A DNA stretch of 64,000 nt from Streptomyces abikoensis (GCF_014648775.1 NZ_BMRT01000001.1:496001-560000); one strand, 5' to 3'; numbered from the stretch's first letter, positions 16,660 through 24,795 are shown. A program made the numbers and translations. Notes: generated by a model not told the origin, from the sequence alone.

Positions 16660-18153
16660 ATGACGGCATTCGTCCTGGTATCCGAGGCCTTCACCGGCGG
16701 CTGGATCTGGCAGGAGGTGGCCGCGGGGCTGCGGTCGGCGGGGGCGGAGGCGCACCCAGTGACGCTCACGGGGCTGGGCGACGGGGCCCTTCCGGCGGGG
16801 CGGGGGATCGACCTGGAGACGCACGTCGAGGACGTGGTGCGGGCGGTCGACGGCGTGGACGCGCCGGAGGTGGTGCTGGTCGGGCACGGTTACGGCATCC
16901 ATCCGGTGCTCGGCGCCGCCGGCCGCCGCGCGGGGCGCGTGGCCCGGATCGTCTATCTGGACTCCGGTCTGCCGCAGGACGGTGACGCGCCGCTCAAGGT
17001 GGTGCCGGACCCGGCCGTCCACGAGCTGCTGGCGGGGTGGGAGGGGGACGACGCTCTGGTTCCCGCACCGGTCCTCGACGAGTGGGAGCGCTGGGGGAGC
17101 CTCGACGGCGTCCCGCAGGAGGCGCTGGAGCGGCTGAACCGGCTCGCCGTGCCGCAGCCGGCGGGCACGTTCACCCAGCCGCTGCGGCTGACGGAGGAGG
17201 TCCGGGGTCTGCCGACGACCGGTGTGCTGTGCAACGCCAACGGTTCGAGCATCGAGATGGTCGAGGCGTTCGTGCGGCTCGGCGACCCCAAACTGCGGGC
17301 GCTCGCCGATCCCCGGGTGAGCTTCTTCGAGCTGCCCACCGGGCACTGGCCGATGCTCTCGTGCCCCGCCGAGCTGACCGAGGTGCTCACGCGGGCCGCC
17401 GCGGGCGAGGGGTACCGGCTGTCGGTGGACGAGGAGTCGCGGGAGGCGACGTTCCTGCTGGACGTGCCGGAGCGGCCCCGCGAGCGGGTGGGGCGGGTCG
17501 ATCTCCACCTGCCGGACGCCGACGGGCCCCGTCCGGCGGTGGTGTTCGTCCACGGCGGCCCCTTCCCCGCCGGCCTTCGGCCGACGCCTCGGGACTCGGC
17601 CACCTTCACCGGGTACGGCCGGTACGCGGCGAGCCTGGGCGTGGTGGGCGTGACGGTGGATCACCGGCTGCACGACCTGGCCGATTTCGGGCGCGCGGCC
17701 GAGGACGTCGCGGCGGCGGTCGAGCTCGTCCGGGCCGATCCGCGCGTCGACGGGGAGCGTGTGGCGCTCTGGTTCTTCTCCGGCGGCGGGTTGCTGTCGG
17801 CGGACTGGCTGTCGGCTCCCCCGTCGTGGCTGCGCTGTGTGGCCGCGACGTACCCCGTCCTCGCGCCGATGCCGAACTGGCCGGGAACCGTGCCGGACCG
17901 CTTCCGCCCCGCCGAGGCGATACAGCGGGCGGGCCGGCTGCCGTTCGTGCTCAGCCGGGTGGAGCTGGAGCGGCCGGAGATCGCAGCGACGGTCGTCGAG
18001 TTCCTGGCCGCCGCCGAGAAGTGCGCGGCCCCCGTCGAGATCGTCGACGTACCGCTCGCCCACCACGGGTTCGAGACGCTCGACCACACCGAGGAGACGC
18101 GGGGAGCGGTGGAGCGGGCGATGGGGGCGGTGCTGGGGCACTTGGGGGGCTGA
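16660..18153 (+). CDS. Tandem alpha/beta-hydrolase protein, first domain lacking the nucleophile
   Basis: This encodes 497 aa with two hydrolase-like domains. Domain 1 (residues 1-245) has the short esterase layout (FVLVSEAFTGGWIWQEVA; LPTGHWPMLSCPAEL with the His), but the elbow reads VGHGYG, with Gly77 where Ser is expected. Domain 2 (about 260-497) has the oxyanion segment FVHGGPFPAG, a Ser374 elbow FFSGGG and an end-of-domain His in AHHGFETLD, like dienelactone hydrolase or dipeptidyl-peptidase-type folds. Only domain 2 looks catalytically complete. The gene is likely activated by the divergent MerR protein. Substrate unknown. Confidence 0.85.
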   Translation: MTAFVLVSEAFTGGWIWQEVAAGLRSAGAEAHPVTLTGLGDGALPAGRGIDLETHVEDVVRAVDGVDAPEVVLVGHGYGIHPVLGAAGRRAGRVARIVYLDSGLPQDGDAPLKVVPDPAVHELLAGWEGDDALVPAPVLDEWERWGSLDGVPQEALERLNRLAVPQPAGTFTQPLRLTEEVRGLPTTGVLCNANGSSIEMVEAFVRLGDPKLRALADPRVSFFELPTGHWPMLSCPAELTEVLTRAAAGEGYRLSVDEESREATFLLDVPERPRERVGRVDLHLPDADGPRPAVVFVHGGPFPAGLRPTPRDSATFTGYGRYAASLGVVGVTVDHRLHDLADFGRAAEDVAAAVELVRADPRVDGERVALWFFSGGGLLSADWLSAPPSWLRCVAATYPVLAPMPNWPGTVPDRFRPAEAIQRAGRLPFVLSRVELERPEIAATVVEFLAAAEKCAAPVEIVDVPLAHHGFETLDHTEETRGAVERAMGAVLGHLGG

Positions 18154-18172
18154 CGCGCGTCGTACGGATACG

Positions 18173-18204
18173 GCCCGGCCTCGTCGTACGCGACGGGGCC
18201 GGGC
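18173..18204 (+). terminator. 14-bp stem-loop after the tandem hydrolase gene
   Basis: Arms 18173-18186 and 18191-18204 pair fully (one G-T) around a TACG loop, 20 bases after the stop codon. Confidence 0.75.
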
Positions 18205-19089
18205 TTCGTGGTGCCCCGACGCGCCACCGGTCCCGGACACGGGACCGGGCGTCCCGGGCACCTGAACATGCGGTGAACACGCGTTTCGGCCGCAGGAAAC
18301 GCGCCTCGCACGTCGGCGAATCGCCGCCGGGGGATCGGATCGCACCGCCGACACCTGCGGAATTCCCACGCGGCACGCGATCGGAGTGATGCAGCGCACA
18401 CGTTCAATTGCCCGCGCCAAAGTGTCCCGTCCGGCTCTGGAAGCCCGCCCGCGACGTCTCGATAAACGACCGGTACGCCTTCCTGCCGGGGTTCCGCTTG
18501 GGCGTCCGCGATCCGGACCGGTGCGCGCCCGCCGAAATCCCGTGGAAACGCGGGAACTTCCAGCGCATTTCCCGTACCGGCGCCGGTCACCCGGGGTGAA
18601 CCACCGGGTCGAAATCCCGCCCGATTGCGACAGGCGCGCATAAACGACCAGTGGCACGCTCCTGACCAGGCGTTCCCCTTCCCGGCCCGACAAGCGAAAT
18701 GACCCATACCGCTTGACGTCAATCCGTGTTGCACCATGACGCGATCATCACGGACTCTCCTGTCTTCGCAGCTCACCACGGGTATCGGCCCCTCGCGCGG
18801 GCCGGGCACAGGGCGCGGGACGGGACGCGGCGGAGGCCTGGCGCGTTGATCCGCCCTTGCCGATTCCCGTCTTTGACCCCCTCGTTCCGCGGCCCGTACG
18901 TTTCTCTCCGTGTTCGGCGAACGAGCCGAAGAAGCACTGCCCGAACGACGGGGCCGGAACCCTGCCGCCGTCCGGGATTCAACCGAACACGATCCGCCGA
19001 GTTTCTCCGTATCCACTTCCGTATCGCACGGCGAATACGGATCGAATTTCGACGACTTACCTGTCGTCCGGAACGAGGGGACAACTGTC
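18205..19089. other. 885-bp stretch without a convincing gene
   Basis: Open frames here (for example 18408-18599 on + and long minus-strand frames) lack ribosome-binding sites, domain signals and the strong GC3 bias of neighbouring genes. Base composition is more even and less GC-rich than either side. It forms the left border of the accessory island and presumably contains the promoter of the gene at 19090. A decayed gene cannot be excluded. Confidence 0.5.
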
Positions 19090-19968
19090 ATGACCGACGA
19101 CGAAGCCACGGTCCAGCCCACCGCGCGGTTCTCGGTACTGCCGGGCGGACCGCCCGGTCTCGCCCTCGCCCCCGCCGGCGAGACCGGCTACCCGGGGGTG
19201 CGGCTTCAGCAGACGAGCGATTCCGGAACGTGGTCGCCGCAGGACGTCTACGTGGCCCTGCCCAAGGGCAAGGGACTCCAGTTCGTCGCCGAAGGCGGCT
19301 GCGACTACCTGCTGACCGTGCTGGACGCCCGGAAGAACACGAAGACCTATCGCGGGACCCTGTCGGCGGACGGACAGGCCGTCACCTTCGAGGGAGTCGG
19401 CCCGGCCCTGTCGGGAAAGGGCACGACATCCATGGCCTGGGTCGCGGTGAAGGCCTCGGACCACGCCCGGCTCGGTGAGACCCGGCTCGTCTTCTGCGTG
19501 GGTGACCGGACATCGGAATCCACGTGTGTCCGCGTCGTGGACCACATCCCGTTCTCGGTCTCGCCCGGCGGGCCGCCGGATGTGACGTTGAAGCCCGGCG
19601 GCGCGACCGGCTACCCCGGCGTCCACCTCTACGCCGACGACGACGGCACGGTTTCCCCGCAGGACGTCCACGTGGCCCTGCCCGAGGGGGACGGACTGCG
19701 GTTCGTCCCCGAGGGCGGCGACGGATATCTGCTGTCCGTGCAGGGTTCGCAGGGCGTGAAGACCTATCGCGGCAGCCTGTCGTCGGACGGGCGGGCCCTC
19801 ACCTTTCAGGGCGTCGATCCGGCCCTGTCGGGAAAAGGCGCGACGTCCACGGCCTGGGTCGCGGTGAAGGCCCTGGCCCACGCGCCGAAGGTCCAGGTGT
19901 CGCTGGTCTTCTGTATGGGCGACCGCACTTCGAGTTCCACCCCCGTGGACGTGGACCCGCAGACCTGA
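19090..19968 (+). CDS. Two-repeat beta-rich protein of unknown function
   Basis: This encodes 292 aa from ATG 19090 (GAGGGGACA ribosome-binding site); the open frame further upstream is not supported. The protein is two copies of one domain with a period of about 140 residues (about 14-150 and 155-292). Each copy has TGYPGV, PQDVxVALPxG, a KTYRGxLSxDG strand, PALSGKGxTSxAWVAVKA and FCxGDRTS. The same domain occurs twice more at the C-terminus of the protein at 21742. There is no signal peptide or membrane segment, and no known family was recognised. The pattern of alternating hydrophobic residues suggests beta-sandwich modules. The next gene starts on its stop codon. Confidence 0.8.
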   Translation: MTDDEATVQPTARFSVLPGGPPGLALAPAGETGYPGVRLQQTSDSGTWSPQDVYVALPKGKGLQFVAEGGCDYLLTVLDARKNTKTYRGTLSADGQAVTFEGVGPALSGKGTTSMAWVAVKASDHARLGETRLVFCVGDRTSESTCVRVVDHIPFSVSPGGPPDVTLKPGGATGYPGVHLYADDDGTVSPQDVHVALPEGDGLRFVPEGGDGYLLSVQGSQGVKTYRGSLSSDGRALTFQGVDPALSGKGATSTAWVAVKALAHAPKVQVSLVFCMGDRTSSSTPVDVDPQT

Positions 19969-21140
19969 TGACCGCGGCCACCCACCCGTCGCAGGGCATG
20001 GTCGTCCCCGCCCCGAAGGAGTACGGACCAGTGGAAACGGTGCCGGCTCGCCCGCTCGGACTGGCCGCGACCACCGGGTCGCGGGGCATGTCCGTCATGG
20101 CCCGGGTGTACGGATATCCCCCCGCCCACAACGCGGGCTCGGAATGGATGCTCCATTCGATGCTCCGTCCCCTGGTCGAACGCGGCCACCGGGTCACGGT
20201 GTGGCTGTCGCACCCCGGGACCATCGAGAAGAGTTACGAGATCGACGGTGTACGGGTCGTTCCCTATCAGGAGGGCGGCGACTTCGCCGCCGAGGCCCAG
20301 AACGCGGACGTGCTCCTGTCCCACTTCGAGAACGTCCCCATCGTCTCGGGCGTTGCCAGGGCCCGCCGCATACCCGTCGTCGTGATCTGCCACGACAACT
20401 TCGCCACGAGCTTCCACAATGCGGCGGGGGCCGATCTCGTCGTCTACAACAGCGAATGGATCCGGCGTGACGGCGAGATCCACTACGCGCGGTACCCCCG
20501 CGAGTTCCTGCCCGGGCGCACGATCGTCGTCCGCCCTCCGGTGATCGCGGAGCACTACCGCACCGAACCCGGCGATCACGCGACTCTGGTGAACCTCAAC
20601 CCCGACAAGGGTGGCGACATCTTCTGGCAGGTCGCCGCATGGACGCCGGAGTGGAATTTCCTCGGCGTCCGGGGCGCCTACGGGCAGCAGGTCGCGCCGC
20701 CGATGCGGCTGCCCAATTGCGAAGTGCTGGAGGGAGTGCCCGGGGACAGGATGCGCGAGCACGTCTACGCCCGGTCGAGGGTGATGCTCATGCCCAGCCT
20801 GTACGAGTCCTGGGGCCGGGTGGCGGTGGAGGCGATGGCATCCGGTATTCCGGTGATCGCCCATCCCACCCCGGGGCTGGTCGAATCCCTCGGCGACGCG
20901 GGGATCTTCGCCTACCGTGACGACCTCAACGCGTGGATGCACGCCCTGAAGGCGCTGCGGGATCCCGAGAACTGGGAAAAGGCCTCCCGCCGCGCGAAGG
21001 CCCGCTCCGCCGAACTGAGCGCGACCCCCGATCTCGGTCTCTGGTGCGACGCCGTCGAGTCGCTCCACGACACGAGACGACAGCGGTCCATCCGCGTGGC
21101 CGGCGCGCCCCGCGCGACGACTTCCGTGGTGGCGAAGTAG
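19968..21140 (+). CDS. GT4-type (GT-B fold) glycosyltransferase
   Basis: This encodes 390 aa from ATG 19968, which shares its A with the preceding TGA stop (TGATG), so translation is probably coupled; later in-frame ATGs exist (19998, 20088). The N-terminal Rossmann half contains NAGSEWMLHSMLRPLVERGH (acceptor side), and the C-terminal half has the family-4 donor-binding features: LVNLNPDKGGDIFW, a MPSLYESWGRVAVEAMASGIPVI block with the conserved Glu of the EX7E-like motif, and PTPGLVESLGDAG. It should transfer a sugar from a nucleotide donor in the cytoplasm; acceptor unknown. Its location suggests the flanking repeat proteins or an associated metabolite as acceptor. Confidence 0.88.
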   Translation: MTAATHPSQGMVVPAPKEYGPVETVPARPLGLAATTGSRGMSVMARVYGYPPAHNAGSEWMLHSMLRPLVERGHRVTVWLSHPGTIEKSYEIDGVRVVPYQEGGDFAAEAQNADVLLSHFENVPIVSGVARARRIPVVVICHDNFATSFHNAAGADLVVYNSEWIRRDGEIHYARYPREFLPGRTIVVRPPVIAEHYRTEPGDHATLVNLNPDKGGDIFWQVAAWTPEWNFLGVRGAYGQQVAPPMRLPNCEVLEGVPGDRMREHVYARSRVMLMPSLYESWGRVAVEAMASGIPVIAHPTPGLVESLGDAGIFAYRDDLNAWMHALKALRDPENWEKASRRAKARSAELSATPDLGLWCDAVESLHDTRRQRSIRVAGAPRATTSVVAK

Positions 21141-21237
21141 GCCACGGATCCGCGACGCGGCACGAGCGAACACGGCAAGAGCGGTCGCGGGAGAACCACC
21201 ATCGCAATCCATCCGACCGAACAGGAAGGCCAGTGCC

Positions 21238-21606
21238 ATGCCCATCGCGTTCAAGCAGGTTCCCTTCAGTGTGGAGCGGGTGCCCATGTCCGGCCCGTTC
21301 TACAAGGAGGTTCCGTTCACCATCCGTGGCGACATCCGCAGGGACACGAAGGGGCGCCCTGTCTTCGATGTGGCGCTCCAGTCGTACTCGCTCGAGGTGA
21401 TGTACGACGGAAACCCCCACCACTGCTCGATGTCGCTCGACCAGATAGCGCTGGAGATCGGTGAGAGCAAGAACACGGATGACGACGGGGTGGTCAAGCT
21501 GACCATCTGGCGGCGCAACCACCCCAACGACGCGCGGAACAGCCCGCCCTGGGGCTTCAGGGGAACCGTCACCGCGCTCGTCATCGCGGACCTCAAGAGC
21601 TCCTGA
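21238..21606 (+). CDS. 122-residue protein of unknown function
   Basis: This encodes 122 aa preceded by AGGAAGG at good spacing. No known domain was recognised. The N-terminus has three similar short segments (KQVPFSVE, ERVPMSGP, KEVPFTIR), followed by alternating polar/hydrophobic stretches (FDVALQSYSLEVMYDG; VVKLTIWRRN; FRGTVTALVIADL), suggesting a small beta-barrel or sandwich. There is no signal peptide or membrane helix. It sits between the glycosyltransferase and the NHL protein and is closed by a perfect 15-bp terminator. Confidence 0.7.
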   Translation: MPIAFKQVPFSVERVPMSGPFYKEVPFTIRGDIRRDTKGRPVFDVALQSYSLEVMYDGNPHHCSMSLDQIALEIGESKNTDDDGVVKLTIWRRNHPNDARNSPPWGFRGTVTALVIADLKSS

Positions 21607-21633
21607 CCCGGCGGTCCGGTAGCCCTCCGCGTC

Positions 21634-21669
21634 GGCGCCGTCCTCCGCTCCCCCGCGGAGGACGGCGCC
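21634..21669 (+). terminator. Perfect 15-bp stem-loop
   Basis: Arms 21634-21648 and 21655-21669 (GGCGCCGTCCTCCGC and complement) flank a 6-nt loop, 28 bases after the 122-residue gene. The core GCGCCGTCCTCC recurs in the terminator at 23698, suggesting that both came from one ancestral element. Confidence 0.85.
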
Positions 21670-21741
21670 CCCGGTACTCCCCCGAGGGACATCCGGCGCG
21701 CCTTCCCACCGTCGCCCCATACGAATGGCGAGGAATCCACG

Positions 21742-23661
21742 ATGAGCGAATTCGGCACCATCCAGAAGACCTCGGTCCGGGCAGGCGATCCGGCCATCTC
21801 CACCACGGCAGGCAACGGCATCGCCGATTACACCGGCGACGGCTCCGGCGCGGCCAAGGCCTGCCTCTACCACCCCAATGCCGTCGCGACGGACGCGTCC
21901 GGCAATCTCTACATCGCCGACACCGACAACCACGTGGTGCGAAAGGTCGACGCGAGGACCCGGGTCATCACCACGGTCGCCGGCAACAACGACGGCGACT
22001 ACGCCGGCGACGGCCGACCGGCCGTCGCGGCGAGCCTGCGATACCCCCGAGGTGTCGCGACGGACGCGTCCGGCAACCTCTACATCGCCGACACCGGCAA
22101 CAACCGCGTACGAAGGGTCGACGCGACGACCCGGATCATCACCACGGTCGCCGGCGACGGCGGCGTCGGGTTCCGCGGCGACGGAGGGGCCGCCACGACG
22201 GCCACTCTCTACACGCCGTTCGGCGTCGCGGTGGACTCCCTCGGCAACCTCTACATCGCCGACACCGACAACCACCGGATACGCAGGGTCGACGCGACGG
22301 ACCGCACCATCACCACGCTCGCCGGCAACGGCAACGCCGGCTGCACCGGAGACGACAGGCCCGCCGTCGAGGCCACTCTCCAGTACCCCCGCGCCGTCAC
22401 GGTCGACGCGATCGGCAACGTGTACATCGCCGACACCGACAACCATGTGGTGCGGAAGGTCGACGCGATGACGAGGACCATCAGCACGGTCGCGGGCGAC
22501 GGCAACGCCGGGCGCACCGGCGACGACGAGCCGGCCGTCAAGGCGAGCCTGCGATCCCCCCGAGGCGTCGCGGTCGACCCGGCCGGCAACCTCTACATCG
22601 CCGACACCGGCAACAACCGCGTACGAAGGGTCGATGAAAGGACCCGGCTGATCACCACCGTCGCCGGTGACGGCGAAGCCGGCTTCAGCGGCGACGACGG
22701 ACCGGCCGTCAAGGCGAACCTCTACGGTCCCCGGGGCATCGCGGTGGATTCCGCGGGCAATCTGTACATCGCCGACACCGACAACCATCGGGTCCGCGAG
22801 GTCAGTGGCGCTTCCCCCCTCGCCCGGTTCTCGGTCCTGCCGGTGGGCCCGCCGGATCCGGAGGTCACGCTGACGCACGCCGGTGAGACCGGCTACCCCG
22901 GCGTGCGGCTGTACGCCGACACCGACGGCACCGTCCCTCGCCAGAAGGTCGTGGTGACCCTTCCGGCGGGAAAGGAGCTGGGGTTCGTCGCTCAGGGCGA
23001 TCCCGGACACCTGCTGACCGTGGCGAACGCCCGGACGGGCACGACCGTCCATCGCGGGACCCTGTCGCCGGACGGACGGACCCTCGTCTTCGAGGACGTC
23101 GACCTGGGCCTGACGGGCAAGGGCTCCGAGTCCCGGGCTTGGGTCGCGGTGCGAGCCTCCCGCGGTACCCCGCTGGGAGACACGGCCCTGCGCTTCGCCG
23201 TGGGTGACGTGCCGTCGGATTCCACGCGAGTCCACGTCGTGGTCGACTTCGCCGTGTCGCCGTCGGGCTCGGAACCGAAGCTGACACGCGCCGGCGACAC
23301 CGGCTTCGCCGGTGTGGAAGTGATCGCCAGGGAAGAGGGAACTCTTGTCCCGCAGAATGTCCGGGTGGCCCTTCCCACGGGTGCGGGCCTGCGGTTCGTC
23401 CCGGAACACGAAGGGTTCTGCCAGCTGACCGTGATGGACACCGACGGGCACACGACGCCCTACGACGGAATCCTGTCCGCCGACGGGCAGACGCTCACCG
23501 TCGAGGCCGTCACCCTACCGCTCTCGGGCAAGGGCTCGAAGGCCGGACTCTGGGGCGCGGTGAAAGCCTCCGCCGACGCTCCCGTCGGGACGTCGCGCCT
23601 GGACGTCCAGGTCGGGAACAGGGCGTCACTCTCCGGGCGGATCCACGTCGTCGCGGCGTGA
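21742..23661 (+). CDS. NHL-repeat beta-propeller with two C-terminal repeat domains
   Basis: This encodes 639 aa. Residues about 40-355 contain six NHL repeats with an exact 57-residue period, each with (N)LYIADTDNH/GNN and VRRVDxxTRxITTVAG segments, expected to form a six-bladed propeller. Residues about 355-495 and 497-639 are two copies of the roughly 140-residue domain found in the protein at 19090 (TGYPGV, VALPxGxGLxFV, LSGKGS). There is no signal peptide, so a cytoplasmic role or non-Sec export is implied. NHL propellers usually bind proteins or ligands; no catalytic motif is seen. A ribosome-binding site GAGGAAT precedes the ATG. Confidence 0.88.
   Translation: MSEFGTIQKTSVRAGDPAISTTAGNGIADYTGDGSGAAKACLYHPNAVATDASGNLYIADTDNHVVRKVDARTRVITTVAGNNDGDYAGDGRPAVAASLRYPRGVATDASGNLYIADTGNNRVRRVDATTRIITTVAGDGGVGFRGDGGAATTATLYTPFGVAVDSLGNLYIADTDNHRIRRVDATDRTITTLAGNGNAGCTGDDRPAVEATLQYPRAVTVDAIGNVYIADTDNHVVRKVDAMTRTISTVAGDGNAGRTGDDEPAVKASLRSPRGVAVDPAGNLYIADTGNNRVRRVDERTRLITTVAGDGEAGFSGDDGPAVKANLYGPRGIAVDSAGNLYIADTDNHRVREVSGASPLARFSVLPVGPPDPEVTLTHAGETGYPGVRLYADTDGTVPRQKVVVTLPAGKELGFVAQGDPGHLLTVANARTGTTVHRGTLSPDGRTLVFEDVDLGLTGKGSESRAWVAVRASRGTPLGDTALRFAVGDVPSDSTRVHVVVDFAVSPSGSEPKLTRAGDTGFAGVEVIAREEGTLVPQNVRVALPTGAGLRFVPEHEGFCQLTVMDTDGHTTPYDGILSADGQTLTVEAVTLPLSGKGSKAGLWGAVKASADAPVGTSRLDVQVGNRASLSGRIHVVAA
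21880..22806 (+). repeat. Six 171-bp tandem repeats inside the NHL gene
   Basis: The string GGCAA(T/C)(C/G)T encoding the start of NLYIAD or NVYIAD begins at 21901, 22072, 22243, 22414, 22585 and 22756, i.e. at an exact 171-bp spacing. High identity between units at DNA level points to recent duplication or gene conversion. These are coding repeats, not a CRISPR array. Confidence 0.9.
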
Positions 23662-23697
23662 AGCCCCTCCGCACGAAATGAATGAACCCTGACAGCG

Positions 23698-23746
23698 GAC
23701 GCGCCGTCCTCCCCTCGCCCGGCGGGGTCCCGGAGGACGGCGCGTC
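23698..23746. terminator. 15-bp stem-loop between convergent NHL and methyltransferase genes
   Basis: Arms 23698-23712 and 23732-23746 (GACGCGCCGTCCTCC and complement) are perfect, with a 19-nt loop, lying between the NHL gene (+) and the convergent methyltransferase (-). Confidence 0.8.
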
Positions 23747-23789
23747 GTCGCTGCGACGGCGTTCGAGGACGACCGCGTGGCCGGACGGA

Positions 23790-24449
23790 TCAGGTACGGG
23801 CGATCAAGGCGTACCGTTCGTCCGTCACCGGGCCGCCCCACAGGTCGGGGTCGTCGCCGAGGTCGTCCACGCGCACATCGGTGGCGAGGGGACGGACGGC
23901 GGCCGTGAGTTCCCCGGCGGTGATTCCTCGGTGCCAAGGGAGGGTTTCGGCCCCGGCCACGTACGGTATGCCGCTCTGGCCGGCCTCGCGCCAGCGTCCT
24001 TCGACCAGGAGGAGGGTGCCGCCTGGGCGAAGCCGCGCGGTCCACTGGCGCAGGGCGGCGTGCGGATCGGGCAAGGTCCACAGCAGGTGCCGGCAGACCA
24101 CCACGTCGAAGAGGTCGTCACCGGTGGGCGGGGCCGCGGCGTCCCCGACCAGGAACCGGCCCTCAAGACCGGCGGCGGTGAGCTTGGCGCGCGCCTCCTC
24201 GACCATGCGGGGCGAGAGGTCCACGCCGGTGACGCGGTGGCCGGCCTGGGCCAGCAGATGGGAGAGGGAGCCGGTGCCGCAGCCCACATCCAGCACGCGG
24301 GCCGGGCCGGGCGGCGTCCATCGGCGCAGCAGGCGCGCCCACGCCTGCCGGGTGGTCTCGTCGCGCAGGCCGTGGTCGGGTTCGTCGTCGAAGGCGGGGG
24401 CGGCGGCGTCCCAGTAGGCGGTGATGGCATCGGTGTCGGCGTCCGTCAT
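23790..24449 (-). CDS. Class I SAM-dependent methyltransferase
   Basis: This encodes 219 aa from ATG 24449. SAM-binding motif I is VLDVGCGTGSLSHLLA (about residues 52-67), followed by GVDLSPRMVEEAR (motif II), GDAAAPPTGDDLFDVVVCRHLLWTLPDP and LRPGGTLLLVEG, a standard methyltransf_11/25 layout. A -10-like element ends only 8 bases before this ATG, so the mRNA may be leaderless. It is divergent from the acidic peptide/YcaO operon and may modify its product, but could equally belong elsewhere. The substrate is unknown. Confidence 0.88.
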   Translation of the reverse strand: MTDADTDAITAYWDAAAPAFDDEPDHGLRDETTRQAWARLLRRWTPPGPARVLDVGCGTGSLSHLLAQAGHRVTGVDLSPRMVEEARAKLTAAGLEGRFLVGDAAAPPTGDDLFDVVVCRHLLWTLPDPHAALRQWTARLRPGGTLLLVEGRWREAGQSGIPYVAGAETLPWHRGITAGELTAAVRPLATDVRVDDLGDDPDLWGGPVTDERYALIART

Positions 24450-24456
24450 GGCGTGC

Positions 24457-24479
24457 ATCCTGTCAGCCACCACTGACAA
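24457..24479 (-). promoter_or_regulatory. Promoter resembling the PafBC/RecA-NDp DNA-damage motif (imperfect)
   Basis: On the minus strand TTGTCAGTG (24479-24471) is followed by 8 bases and CAGGAT (24462-24457). The actinobacterial DNA-damage promoter consensus is TTGTCRGTG-N8-TAnnnT, so only the first -10 base differs. The spacing puts transcription start at about the ATG (24449), implying a leaderless transcript. The same bases form a TGTCAG/CTGACA inverted repeat (24461-24478). Confidence 0.45.
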
Positions 24480-24612
24480 CGCCCGAAACCGGCGGAGTCG
24501 TGAAGGACGATGTCCGGTACTCACCGTTGCCACCCCGGTTCCGGAGTGTCACGGTCGATTCGGGTCTTCACCGCGGCCAGTGCGGACCTCCGACGAGGAC
24601 AAGGAGCACCAG

Positions 24613-24705
24613 ATGCAAGAGGTACGTGAGCTCGAGATCGAGGTCGTGGGCGAGGAGGAACTCCCCGAGTTCGCTCTCATGGTCGACATTCCGGACGACG
24701 ACTGA
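24613..24705 (+). CDS. 30-residue acidic peptide, candidate RiPP precursor
   Basis: ATG 24613 follows AAGGAG with a 6-nt spacer, an excellent ribosome-binding site, and the frame encodes only 30 aa. The start is MQEVRELEIEV and the end FALMVDIPDDD; 13 residues are Asp or Glu, and there is no Cys, Ser, Thr, Lys, Asn, Trp, Tyr or His. The gene lies 90 bp before a protein with HExxH and YcaO-like domains, the position of a precursor gene in ribosomally synthesised modified-peptide loci. Because Cys/Ser/Thr are missing, azoline formation is not possible on this peptide. Length, RBS and context support it; no homolog was recognised. Confidence 0.65.
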   Translation: MQEVRELEIEVVGEEELPEFALMVDIPDDD

Positions 24706-24795
24706 CCCTCGATCGATTGCCGGTGGCCGGGCCCCGCTTCGCAGGACCGGCCATGGGTGAGGGCACACCGCCGGGACGACGCTTCAGGAGGGTAC

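Noticed and set aside
18408..18599. 63-codon + frame in the gap before 19090
   Set aside because: No ribosome-binding site, weak codon bias and no recognisable product; overlapping frames on both strands look equally random.
16588..18693. 701-codon minus-strand frame opposite the tandem hydrolase
   Set aside because: Composition is typical of an antisense shadow and it covers two unrelated regions, including the MerR promoter.
21880..22806. Regular repeats that might suggest a CRISPR array
   Set aside because: The period is 171 bp with whole-length similarity and an intact NHL reading frame; there are no short repeats with unique spacers and no cas genes.
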